Shown: piece after piece, positions 1-6,725 of the stretch
Layout of the letters: each line of letters opens with the position of its first letter
Numbering within the stretch: position 1 is the first letter of the stretch
Source of the DNA: QALR01 sp964466625
GTDB taxonomy: Bacteria > Bacillota > Clostridia > Oscillospirales > CAG-272
Assembly: GCA_964466625.1 (NCBI GenBank)
Contig: CAYXQF010000047.1
Span: 1 to 14,639 of the forward strand
Length of the DNA stretch: 14,639 nt
Reading direction: 5' to 3'
Translations under genes and position numbers: made by a program
Notes under the pieces: model-generated
The model's input: only the letters and a program-made list of their open reading frames with translations
Told to the model about the DNA's origin: nothing
The model's database searches: none

Positions 1-309
1 CAGCACCTGTATGGTAACGTCATCGGGAATGAGATCGTTTTCGATCAAGGTGCGGCAAAATTCATATTCTGTTTCACTTGCCGCAGGAAATCCGATTTCG
101 ATCTCCTTAAAACCGATCTTGACAAGAAGATGGAAAAACTCCAGCTTTTCTTCCAAGCTCATGGGGATAATGAGCGCTTGGTTACCGTCACGCAAGTCCA
201 CACTACACCATTTGGGTGCTTTTTCTATGTACGTTTTTGAGAGCCAATCTGCCGTGGGATTTTCCGCAGGGAAAAATTGCTTTTCGTATTTTTGATAGCC
301 TTTCATCAT
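1..309 (-). CDS. leuA: 2-isopropylmalate synthase, N-terminal part (cut by window edge)
   Basis: This is the first 103 residues of a 2-isopropylmalate synthase. The enzyme condenses acetyl-CoA with 2-oxoisovalerate as the first committed step of leucine synthesis in the cytoplasm. The visible part holds the start of the HMGL-like TIM barrel. The signature WCSVDLRDGNQAL (residues 34-46) carries the catalytic Arg40 and the metal-binding Asp41, and EIGFPAAS follows at about 71-78. The lead-in with YQKYEKQFFP resembles the long LeuA form. The start is the first of two adjacent ATGs (307-309 or 304-306), with AAAGGA eight bases upstream. The gene leaves the window at base 1. It lies directly behind a leucine T-box leader, which independently supports the call and implies control by uncharged tRNA-Leu. 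Confidence 0.95.
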   Translation of the reverse strand, partial: MMKGYQKYEKQFFPAENPTADWLSKTYIEKAPKWCSVDLRDGNQALIIPMSLEEKLEFFHLLVKIGFKEIEIGFPAASETEYEFCRTLIENDLIPDDVTIQVL

Positions 310-340
310 AAAAACGTTCCTTTCTTTCGCTTTTTGAGAA

Positions 341-393
341 AAAACAAAAAGTCTCCTTGACCTTCGGGCGCATTGCCCGAAAGCCAAAGAGAC
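341..393 (-). terminator. T-box regulated intrinsic terminator
   Basis: On the minus strand, GTCTC at the 5' arm and GAGAC at the 3' arm close a hairpin of about 19 pairs, a few of them G-T. Its upper stem is TTCGGGC/GCCCGAA, and it is followed by TTTTTGTTTTTT. It lies between the T-box sequence and leuA, as expected for the terminator that competes with the antiterminator. Confidence 0.9.
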
Positions 394-645
394 GAAGTTT
401 CTTAAAAATATACCTTCGCGGTACCACTCTTTTTGGTGAAAACTCACCCGACTTATCCGTGTCGAAGATCAACACGCTTCCCGATAACGGTGGAAAACCG
501 TTCATATCTACTCGGCATGATGCCTTTGGTATGACCGCTTGGGGGAGGAGTTATCACTTAAAACCGATACCGTCTTGCACCGTCCGACGGCTCTCTGCGA
601 TCGAAAAATAAGCTTTGTTTCCCCTTCATCGCATTTATCAACATG
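341..645 (-). promoter_or_regulatory. T-box riboswitch leader, leucine-specific, for leuA
   Basis: This is an untranslated leader between a consensus promoter and leuA. It contains the T-box sequence AGAGTGGTACCGCG (bases 417-430, minus strand), whose bulge pairs with the acceptor end of uncharged tRNA. Upstream are Stem I elements: GATGAAGGGGAAACAAAG near the 5' end and the AGAGAGCCG segment near 588-596. Just before the 3' side of Stem I the RNA reads ATAACTCCTCCCCC. In the usual position this places a CTC leucine codon at 548-550, and the next triplet at 545-547 is also CTC. The leader ends in a strong terminator. In this family, uncharged tRNA stabilises an antiterminator and lets transcription continue. 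Leucine specificity is inferred from the codon and the downstream gene. Confidence 0.93.
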
Positions 646-650
646 GTATC

Positions 651-679
651 ATTATACTAAAGCTTTTCCTTTTTGTCAA
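651..679 (-). promoter_or_regulatory. Consensus sigma-A promoter of the leuA leader
   Basis: On the minus strand, TTGACA (674-679) is followed after exactly 17 bases by TATAAT (651-656). Both hexamers match the housekeeping consensus perfectly. Transcription would begin near base 644, at the start of the T-box leader. Confidence 0.9.
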
Positions 680-705
680 TGAGTTTTGAATATTTTATCA
701 AAAAC

Positions 706-3700
706 TTATCGCAAATAAGAGAAATATTCATCATTCTGCACAGCCGTGCGAATGATCAATTCCAAAATACGCTTAATATTGGCACGAACGCTCTGTCTGT
801 CAAGTGTACCGTCCGCAAGTGCCAGCGTAACGCTTCGAATATCGCCGAAATGCATCTTCAGATCCTGACCTGCCGCAAGCTCCTTGATGTGAATGGAGTC
901 GTTGGCAAAGTCACTCATGAGCAGACCCTTATAACCAAAGTCATTTCTGATAACGCCCGTACAGAAATCGGGATTTTCGCTGACTTTTCTACCGTTGATC
1001 AGGTTATAGGAGGTCATGATGGCATACGGATCGCTTTCATGGACAGCGATTTCAAAGCCTCTCATATACACTTCACGAAGCGCTCTCGCGGAAACCTGGC
1101 TATTGGAGGCCATACGGCGATACTCCGTATTATTCGCGGTAAAGTGCTTGATCGTTGCCGCTACGTTTTCGTGCTGTACGCCTTTTACCATCGCTGCCGT
1201 GACCTTACCTGAAACGAGAGGATCTTCGGACATATACTCAAAGTTACGTCCGCAGCAGGGGTTTCTGTGGATATTGAGCGCAGGCGCGAGCCATACGTCG
1301 ATGTGATACTGATGTGCTTCCACACCGATAGCAAGACCTTGTGCCGTTGCAAGCTCGGTATTGAAGGAGCATGCAACCATCGTGCCTGCGGGATATACCG
1401 TGGTTTTGGCATTCAGACGAAGACCGATGGGACCGTCTGCCCAATAACATTCGGGAATTCCGCGTTCCTTGAGGTAACCGATATGCGTATTGACGTTACC
1501 GCAAGAAAGGATCGCAAGCTCTTCACTTGTCAGATCCATAATAAAATCGTCCATATCAACCGCACCGCTGAGTACACGGCGGAAATCGAGTTTGGAAGAA
1601 ACGGGGGGAAGCTCGCGGCGACCGGAGATCCATTCGTCTGCGATCTCTTCTTCCTCCACGCCGGTATTCACGCTACCGCTACCGGAAAGATGAACCACGC
1701 GATCGCTGTGTTCCACTTCCATATAAGCAAGCATAGGTGAATTTTTCGTTACCGAGATCACGCGAAGATAACAGTCACCTGCAGGAAGCGCAAGCTGGAT
1801 CGGACCACTCGTTGTGTAAACAGGCTTTCCTTCACCTTCCTCATAAGTCTTTTCCAGCATAACGGATTCAATATCCTGCGTAACGTTGGAAACAAGGAAG
1901 GAATAGGTGTCACGGATATCCTGCGTCGCATGACGGCTCGCATAGCGCAAGCGAATATCGTAGAAACCTGCTTTTTCCACGTGGAGATGATAAAGCGCAA
2001 ATCGTCCGGGCGTATGCATACGGAAAAGCGCATAGCCGTTTTTGATCGCACCATCGGGATCATCAAAATGGCGGCGCGCTACCCAAAGTGAGTTTTCTAC
2101 GTATTTACCACCCTCAATATACGAAATGCCTTCCGGTGCGATGGTAACGGGAGAATCGTTTCTTTCCAAAGAGAACGATTTGAGCAAAGAAGGATTATTT
2201 TTCTTTGCGGAAAATACAATGATCAGCGTACCGGGAGTAAAGATCGGTTCATTACCTTCTTCGAAGTCAAAAGGCGCTTTGTTGATCAAAACGTCATAAT
2301 GTTCAGCAACGTTGGCACCGTCTTCGAGTTCAAATTTGCATTTATAGGGGCCGGAAGCAGAGATATCAAGCTTATAAGCAACGATCTCACCTTTTCGCAA
2401 GGAAGCAAAGATACCGTTACAAACAAAATAATTACGGGCATTGATCGTCACAACACCGCTTGCAGCAACAGGAATACCGGCATTGGGATTAGGCGGCATG
2501 AAGTCAAGCGCTTCTTCGCCACCGTCCACGGTCATTCTGCTTTCGAGCTGTGTGGGAAGATGCACGCATTTCTGCAAAACTTTATATTCGGGATTTTCAT
2601 AAACGCCGATCGCACGCAACGTACGCACGTTGTTGCCAAGGGAAATGGTGAATTCACCTTTTTCAAGAACCCAAGCGTCTTTTTCACCCGTAACACCCGT
2701 ATCATCAAAAGAAGCAAGCATGTCCGTCGCAAAAGAAACAGTGACGATCTCTTCGCCATGGGGTGCGATGACACCCGTTTTCGCAAACGCGCGAAGCTCA
2801 TAAGCAGGCTTGCCAAGTGCCGTCTTCGGAGAGGTGCTGTAAAGCATCACGACTTCCTTACCGGAATAGGTATCGCTCACGTTTTTAACGCGGATATCGG
2901 CAGAAATCGTATCTTCGTTTGCACAAAAAGATACAGCTTCCATTTCAAATTTCGCATAGGAAAGACCGTGTCCAAAGGGGAAACGAACCTTGTCCTTTGC
3001 CATCGTTTCAAAATAACGGTAGCCGACAAAAATATCGTCATGATATTTCTGAACGATACCGCCGCGCTTACCAAACTGCACAGACGAAGGATAATCCTCA
3101 TAGTCCATGGCAATGGTGTCGGTCAGTTTCGCGGAGGGAGATACTCTGCCCGAAAGGATTCCTGCAAGTGCGTTTCCGCCTTCCATGCCGGGGAAATTGA
3201 GGAAAAGAATCGACTTCACTTCTTTTCTGTCCGCAAAAGAGCAATCAATCAAGTTACCCGAGTTTACGACTACACAAACCTCGTCGTAAGCCTTGCAGAT
3301 GCGGTCGAGAATATCTTCTTCTTCATCGGTGAGATAATAAGCACCCTTCATCGGAAGGAAGTCCTGGTTTTCACCGGCAACTCGGCCCACGATGAAGATC
3401 GCTTTCGTTGCTCCGTTTGCCACGGTCTTTGCGATCATTTCATCGGAAACGGGCATTTCGGGGTGGGAATGGGAACCGTTGCCCCAAACACCGAAAGACA
3501 TAACGGTGTTCTGCGCGCACCACGTGCGGTAGGTTTCGGCAAGCTCACGGTCGAAAGCAATGTTTTCATTTTCCATACCCGTGAGGATATCCACAACGTA
3601 TTCGCTGACACAAAAAGCGGAGCCGATACCACATTTAATGGTGTCTACCTGCATTCTGCCGAACACGGCAGTTTTGGCTTTTCCAAGCGGAAGCATATTA

Positions 3701-3786
3701 TCTTCATTACGAAGCATTACGATGCCCTCTTCGGCGATCTTTCTCGCGAGCGCAAAACGCTCTTGCTTGATGCTGTAATCTATCAT
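706..3786 (-). CDS. Glycoside hydrolase family 3, circularly permuted (beta-glucosidase-like)
   Basis: This is a 1026-residue GH3 enzyme with inverted domain order. The alpha/beta sandwich domain comes first (about 1-275). It includes GRVAGENQDF, whose Glu139 is the likely acid/base, and FPFGHGLSY at 269-277. A fibronectin-III-like domain follows (about 280-395). Next is a long beta-rich stretch (about 400-735) that resembles carbohydrate-binding sandwiches but matches no family I can name. The TIM barrel is last (about 745-1010), with WADGPIGLR, GRNFEYMSEDP, KHF (880-882) and SDF with nucleophile Asp959. Ruminococcus albus and Butyrivibrio beta-glucosidases show the same permutation. There is no signal peptide, so it is probably cytoplasmic and acts on imported oligosaccharides. 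The exact substrate is unknown. The start ATG has AAAGGA about 13 bases upstream, which is rather far. A weak CTTAT/ATAAG hairpin followed by TTTTT overlaps the stop codon. Confidence 0.93.
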   Translation of the reverse strand: MIDYSIKQERFALARKIAEEGIVMLRNEDNMLPLGKAKTAVFGRMQVDTIKCGIGSAFCVSEYVVDILTGMENENIAFDRELAETYRTWCAQNTVMSFGVWGNGSHSHPEMPVSDEMIAKTVANGATKAIFIVGRVAGENQDFLPMKGAYYLTDEEEDILDRICKAYDEVCVVVNSGNLIDCSFADRKEVKSILFLNFPGMEGGNALAGILSGRVSPSAKLTDTIAMDYEDYPSSVQFGKRGGIVQKYHDDIFVGYRYFETMAKDKVRFPFGHGLSYAKFEMEAVSFCANEDTISADIRVKNVSDTYSGKEVVMLYSTSPKTALGKPAYELRAFAKTGVIAPHGEEIVTVSFATDMLASFDDTGVTGEKDAWVLEKGEFTISLGNNVRTLRAIGVYENPEYKVLQKCVHLPTQLESRMTVDGGEEALDFMPPNPNAGIPVAASGVVTINARNYFVCNGIFASLRKGEIVAYKLDISASGPYKCKFELEDGANVAEHYDVLINKAPFDFEEGNEPIFTPGTLIIVFSAKKNNPSLLKSFSLERNDSPVTIAPEGISYIEGGKYVENSLWVARRHFDDPDGAIKNGYALFRMHTPGRFALYHLHVEKAGFYDIRLRYASRHATQDIRDTYSFLVSNVTQDIESVMLEKTYEEGEGKPVYTTSGPIQLALPAGDCYLRVISVTKNSPMLAYMEVEHSDRVVHLSGSGSVNTGVEEEEIADEWISGRRELPPVSSKLDFRRVLSGAVDMDDFIMDLTSEELAILSCGNVNTHIGYLKERGIPECYWADGPIGLRLNAKTTVYPAGTMVACSFNTELATAQGLAIGVEAHQYHIDVWLAPALNIHRNPCCGRNFEYMSEDPLVSGKVTAAMVKGVQHENVAATIKHFTANNTEYRRMASNSQVSARALREVYMRGFEIAVHESDPYAIMTSYNLINGRKVSENPDFCTGVIRNDFGYKGLLMSDFANDSIHIKELAAGQDLKMHFGDIRSVTLALADGTLDRQSVRANIKRILELIIRTAVQNDEYFSYLR

Positions 3787-3824
3787 AATAAAATCAATGT
3801 CCTTTCATGGTCATTTATTCGATC

Positions 3825-3853
3825 ATTTTAGCACAAACATGACGGTAAGTCAA
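3825..3853 (-). promoter_or_regulatory. Sigma-A promoter of the GH3 gene
   Basis: On the minus strand, TTGACT (3848-3853) and TAAAAT (3825-3830) are separated by 17 bases. This is a near-consensus housekeeping promoter, with the start of transcription expected near 3818, about 30 bases before the ATG. Confidence 0.75.
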
Positions 3854-3885
3854 GAAAAAATCATATCTTTTTTTGTAAAATTCTA

Positions 3886-3914
3886 TTGCACCGCGCTACT
3901 TTTTGCCTTATAAT
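3886..3914 (+). promoter_or_regulatory. Candidate sigma-A promoter for the membrane protein gene
   Basis: TTGCAC (3886-3891) and a perfect TATAAT (3909-3914) are 17 bases apart. The site lies back to back with the GH3 promoter and would give a leader of about 105 bases. A second candidate closer to the gene is listed separately. Confidence 0.6.
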
Positions 3915-3984
3915 ATACATGAAGGTAATTTATAATTTTTTTTGCAATTGCTAACATTTTGTTCACAAATTTTCATCGTTTTTA

Positions 3985-3993
3985 TGATATACT
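3985..3993 (+). promoter_or_regulatory. Candidate extended -10 promoter closer to the membrane protein gene
   Basis: TGATATACT forms a TGN-extended -10 element (TG at 3985-3986, TATACT at 3988-3993). The only -35-like element, TTCACA at 3962-3967, is 20 bases away, which is too far to be ideal. If used, transcription would start just ahead of the ribosome site at 4008. Confidence 0.35.
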
Positions 3994-4026
3994 TAAAAAA
4001 ACGAACCAAAGGAGTGTGTTTTCATT

Positions 4027-4896
4027 TTGAAAAAGAGATATATTTTGACCGCCTATTTTACCGCCGCTGTCCTTTCGGGACTTGGGCTTGCCGTTTGGCG
4101 AATGCTTTTGATCTTACGTTATTACGATCCGTATCTCGGTGAATACGCGCTTGAAGCAAACGGTTCTTTGAAAATCCTCGGCTACGTAACCTGCGCTGTC
4201 ATCATTCTGCTGGCAAGTGCTGCCGTCATTCTTCGAAAAACCGAATTTTCTCCCATCGTGGCGTCTTCAAGCCAGACCGCCGTTTTTGCCAGCTCCTTTG
4301 CGGGATTCATGTTTTTCGCCGTTGCGATCATGCTTTTGATCTATCACCGCGAAAGTATCTTTGCCGAAAGCGCGCATGCGTTTTTCAAAATCTTGCAAAC
4401 CCTCTCGCTCTTTACGATGTTCTTCGCTTCTGCGTATTTCCTGCTCAATTCCTCTGCGGAGCCGAACGGAACAAAAATGAAGACGGCGCTCTCCTTCTTT
4501 CCTACGATCTGGACGCTCCTTTATTTAATCACGTCCTACGCAAACCCTGAATTTATCTATAATGATCCCGATCGTCTTTTCTGCAACGTTTCGCTCATCG
4601 CGATCCTGCTTTTCTGTCTTTACGAAACAAGACGAAATGCGGTCACACCGCTCAATCACGTTCATTTCACCTTCGGTGTCATCGCCATCGTTTGCGCGTT
4701 GGTCTATATCGTTCCCACGTTCCTTCTCACGGCATTTTGGGAAATAGAACTGACTGTGACCACCTTCTTTGAAGCCACCGAGCTTGGTATCCTTTTCTAT
4801 ATCGCGGCTCTGCTCTACGTAATGATCAAAAGCGTAAAAACCGCCGATCAACCGCTCGCAAGCGAATTGGCGGAAGCAATTCCCACAGAAGAATAA
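4027..4896 (+). CDS. Polytopic membrane protein of unknown function
   Basis: This is a 289-residue integral membrane protein that I do not recognise. Eight hydrophobic segments are visible at about 8-30, 48-69, 84-106, 119-141, 153-172, 184-200, 213-235 and 247-267. The C-terminal tail is short and acidic. No catalytic motif, ATP-binding motif or transporter signature stands out. The start is a TTG with AAAGGAG (4008-4014) twelve bases upstream, and no in-frame ATG fits better. The gene is monocistronic: divergent from the GH3 gene and closed by its own terminator. Nothing in the context fixes a function. A sensory or stress-related membrane protein is possible but is only a guess. Confidence 0.8.
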   Translation: MKKRYILTAYFTAAVLSGLGLAVWRMLLILRYYDPYLGEYALEANGSLKILGYVTCAVIILLASAAVILRKTEFSPIVASSSQTAVFASSFAGFMFFAVAIMLLIYHRESIFAESAHAFFKILQTLSLFTMFFASAYFLLNSSAEPNGTKMKTALSFFPTIWTLLYLITSYANPEFIYNDPDRLFCNVSLIAILLFCLYETRRNAVTPLNHVHFTFGVIAIVCALVYIVPTFLLTAFWEIELTVTTFFEATELGILFYIAALLYVMIKSVKTADQPLASELAEAIPTEE

Positions 4897-4900
4897 ACGT

Positions 4901-4940
4901 ATCCCCACAGTACAAACTGCGGGGATTTTGCTTTTCACAT
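4901..4940 (+). terminator. Intrinsic terminator after the membrane protein gene
   Basis: ATCCCC-A-CAG (4901-4910) pairs with CTG-C-GGGGAT (4917-4926) around a short loop, with one A/C mismatch. The T-rich run TTTTGCTTTT follows. It lies five bases after the stop codon. Confidence 0.8.
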
Positions 4941-4963
4941 TTTTGTCCGATTTACATACCATA
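4937..4963 (+). promoter_or_regulatory. Mother-cell sporulation-type promoter (sigma-K/sigma-E-like) before the Cys-rich gene
   Basis: CATACCATA (4955-4963) matches the CATANNNTA -10 box known for sigma-K promoters. AC stands 16 bases upstream (4937-4938), as in the sigma-K -35 element. Read as sigma-E, TCACATT (4935-4941), 13 bases and CATACCAT also fit well. No good housekeeping promoter is seen in this gap. The assignment rests on the Bacillus subtilis consensus and is inference. Confidence 0.4.
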
Positions 4964-5015
4964 TAGCAAGGAAACAATTTTTCAGTTTCCATAAACACGA
5001 ATCGGAGGAAATTTT

Positions 5016-5849
5016 ATGTCGGATATGAGAAACCCTTCGCAGATGTGTGGCAATTCTTCCGTATATATAGACACTCATCGGATCCTCGACAGTTGTCGGG
5101 ATAAAGATTGCTTCGAAGATCTCCCCGTGCATCTCTCGGACGCTTGCCTTGATCTGCTCGAAAGAAGCGGAAGCGTTCGCACAAAGAGCGCGAAGATCAT
5201 CTGCGCGAACATACACGTTGATCCTATTCCTTTCAACAGAGGTTTTTATCAGATCAACATCACCATGTATATCAAAATCGTCAGCGAGATCTGCGCCTGT
5301 GTTGGCAGACCGCAAGAGATCGAGGGCGTTGCCGTGGCGGAAAAGAAAGTGATTCTTTACGGCGGCGAAGGAAACGTAAATATTTTCAAAAGTGAGCTTG
5401 GCGAGCAGAATTTCTGCAGCTGCGGCACAACGGAGATCCCCGGCACCAATCTGCCGCGCGCCGTTTTCGAAGTGGTGGACCCCATCGTTCTCGGCACAAA
5501 GATCGTGGACGCTTGCGATTGCCGCAACCGCTGCTGCGTGAGTGCGGAAGATCTGCCTGATCTTGTCTGCGGCTGTCTTGGCGGCAGAATTTCGGGACAA
5601 ACGATGAACAAGATGCTCACCGTTTCACTCGGATTCTTCTCCGTGGTTCGCATTGAGCGTCCTGCGCAGTATCTCGTTCATGGAACGGAATACAGCATTC
5701 CCGAAAAAGAATGTATTTCCCCGTCCACGGACGATCCCTGCAAAATGTTCAAGCACATGGCGTTCCCCGTCAATGAATTTTATCCACCTTCCCTTTGCGA
5801 TCTCAAAGGAAACGACCGCGACAGCGGCGGCTGTGGGTGCAAAAGATAA
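5016..5849 (+). CDS. Cysteine-rich conserved clostridial protein, function unknown
   Basis: This is a 277-residue soluble protein with 20 cysteines, including CSC (134-136), CDC and CC (167-174), CGC (185-187) and a C-terminal CGC (273-275). There is no signal peptide or membrane segment. The opening RNPSQMCGNSSVYIDTHRILDSCRDKDCFED and the blocks RGFYQI, VGRPQEIEG, KKVILYGGEGNV, VDPIVL and TDDPCKMFKHMAFP look strongly conserved; I recall similar proteins of unknown role in many Clostridia. The ATG has GGAGGAAA six to ten bases upstream. The promoter resembles mother-cell sporulation promoters and the CATANNNTA element before the cotJ operon. A spore coat or outer-layer protein cross-linked through cysteines is therefore plausible, but this is inference. 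It is monocistronic, with a strong shared terminator. Confidence 0.8.
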   Translation: MSDMRNPSQMCGNSSVYIDTHRILDSCRDKDCFEDLPVHLSDACLDLLERSGSVRTKSAKIICANIHVDPIPFNRGFYQINITMYIKIVSEICACVGRPQEIEGVAVAEKKVILYGGEGNVNIFKSELGEQNFCSCGTTEIPGTNLPRAVFEVVDPIVLGTKIVDACDCRNRCCVSAEDLPDLVCGCLGGRISGQTMNKMLTVSLGFFSVVRIERPAQYLVHGTEYSIPEKECISPSTDDPCKMFKHMAFPVNEFYPPSLCDLKGNDRDSGGCGCKR

Positions 5850-5861
5850 ACCATAAAAAAC

Positions 5862-5891
5862 AAAAAATCGGAGCAAATGCTCCGATTTTTT
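5862..5891. terminator. Bidirectional intrinsic terminator between convergent genes
   Basis: A perfect inverted repeat, AAAAAATCGGAGCA and TGCTCCGATTTTTT, has A- and T-runs on its flanks. It serves the Cys-rich gene on the plus strand and the P-loop gene on the minus strand, whose stop is at 5911. Confidence 0.9.
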
Positions 5892-5910
5892 GTTGTAAGA
5901 TGTAAGGAAA

Positions 5911-6318
5911 TTAGAGATATTTTTTGAGAGATTCGGGAAGATCTGCTTCTGCGATGGAAGAAGTCATCACGATGTCGATATTCCATTTCGCACCGAGAGC
6001 TTCCATAACGGGAACAAATTCTTCGAAAGCAGCTACATCGTCGCCGCAGATTTTAAGAGCGGAGTCGATGAAGATGTGAGTGATATCGCTGTTGGAAGCG
6101 TGCAAACCTGCAACAAAGCCCTGGAGAGCGTGTGCGTCAGCAATGCCGTATTCCACTACGTCGATAAGACGCGCCTGATATTTAATGTCGAAACGGAGCT
6201 TGTCGCCTTTTTCGAGGCAGATAACAGAGCCGGCAGATGTGTCGATCGCGCTGTTAACCATTTCGATAAGCATTTTTGTTTTGCCTGTGCCTTTAAGACC
6301 AACAATAAGTTTAACCAT
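5911..6318 (-). CDS. Small P-loop NTPase of unknown role
   Basis: This is a 135-residue protein with an intact Walker A motif, GLKGTGKT (residues 7-14), directly after the first beta strand. A Walker B-like strand, THIFIDS, follows (80-86, Asp85). The C-terminus is ADLPESLKKYL. It binds ATP or GTP by family knowledge, but its partner or process is unknown. At this length it is only a minimal nucleotide-binding core. The start ATG at 6316-6318 is chosen because AAAGAGG lies six bases upstream and the Walker A then sits where expected. The 33-codon upstream extension of the open frame has no ribosome site and contains an inverted repeat. It is a single-gene unit between its own promoter and the shared terminator. 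Confidence 0.85.
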   Translation of the reverse strand: MVKLIVGLKGTGKTKMLIEMVNSAIDTSAGSVICLEKGDKLRFDIKYQARLIDVVEYGIADAHALQGFVAGLHASNSDITHIFIDSALKICGDDVAAFEEFVPVMEALGAKWNIDIVMTSSIAEADLPESLKKYL

Positions 6319-6399
6319 GATAAACCTCTTTCTTGACGAAAATGAATAATTGAGAAGCTTCGGATATTCGTCATTACGAAGCCTTGCTGTATTATTTAT

Positions 6400-6428
6400 A
6401 TGATACACTCTTTTCAAAATATTTTCAA
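6400..6428 (-). promoter_or_regulatory. Promoter of the P-loop NTPase gene
   Basis: On the minus strand, TTGAAA (6423-6428), 17 bases and TATCAT (6400-6405) form a plausible sigma-A promoter. An overlapping alternative uses a second TTGAAA and TAATAC, ten bases downstream. The leader carries an imperfect inverted repeat, GCTTCG ... CGAAGC, at about 6356-6382. Confidence 0.6.
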
Positions 6429-6512
6429 GCGTTTTGAGAGATTATTTACAGCGAAAATCAAATTTTATTGAAAACCAACAAACAAAAAGCGGAAAATTTG
6501 TGATTTTTGCCA

Positions 6513-6710
6513 TCATTCCTCGTCGGGCGTGAGCACCTTTCGAATGTTCTTTTCCAGTTTTTCGCGTGGGACCGTCACATCTCTGCCGCAACCGACGCAA
6601 AGGATACGAATATCGGAGCCGACACGCAAAACCTTCATGCGATTGGAGCCGCAGGGGTGCGCCTTTTTCATCTCCAGAATATCGCCCACTTCAAATTTTT
6701 TAATGATCAT
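6513..6710 (-). CDS. DUF951 family small protein
   Basis: This 65-residue protein matches the DUF951 pattern: FEVGDILEMKKAHPCGSN, then an RVGSDIRI strand, then CVGCGR (Cys38 and Cys41) and a basic tail. HPCG and CxxC give three cysteines and a histidine that could bind a metal; this is inference, and the family has no established function. It is the last gene of the XRE-ABC-DUF951 unit. Its AGGAGT ribosome site (6719-6724) lies immediately before the ATG and next to the stop of the transporter gene, 15 bases upstream, so co-transcription is likely. The length is normal for the family. No clear terminator follows. Confidence 0.88.
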   Translation of the reverse strand: MIIKKFEVGDILEMKKAHPCGSNRMKVLRVGSDIRILCVGCGRDVTVPREKLEKNIRKVLTPDEE

Positions 6711-6725
6711 TTTTCAGCACTCCTA

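Noticed and set aside
203..611. Short open frames on both strands over the leader upstream of leuA
   Set aside because: They cross the T-box RNA and its terminator and have no ribosome sites; the region is a riboswitch.
2299..3831. 510-codon open frame antisense to the GH3 gene
   Set aside because: The GH3 frame has full motif support. The antisense product has no recognisable domain and is a codon-bias shadow.
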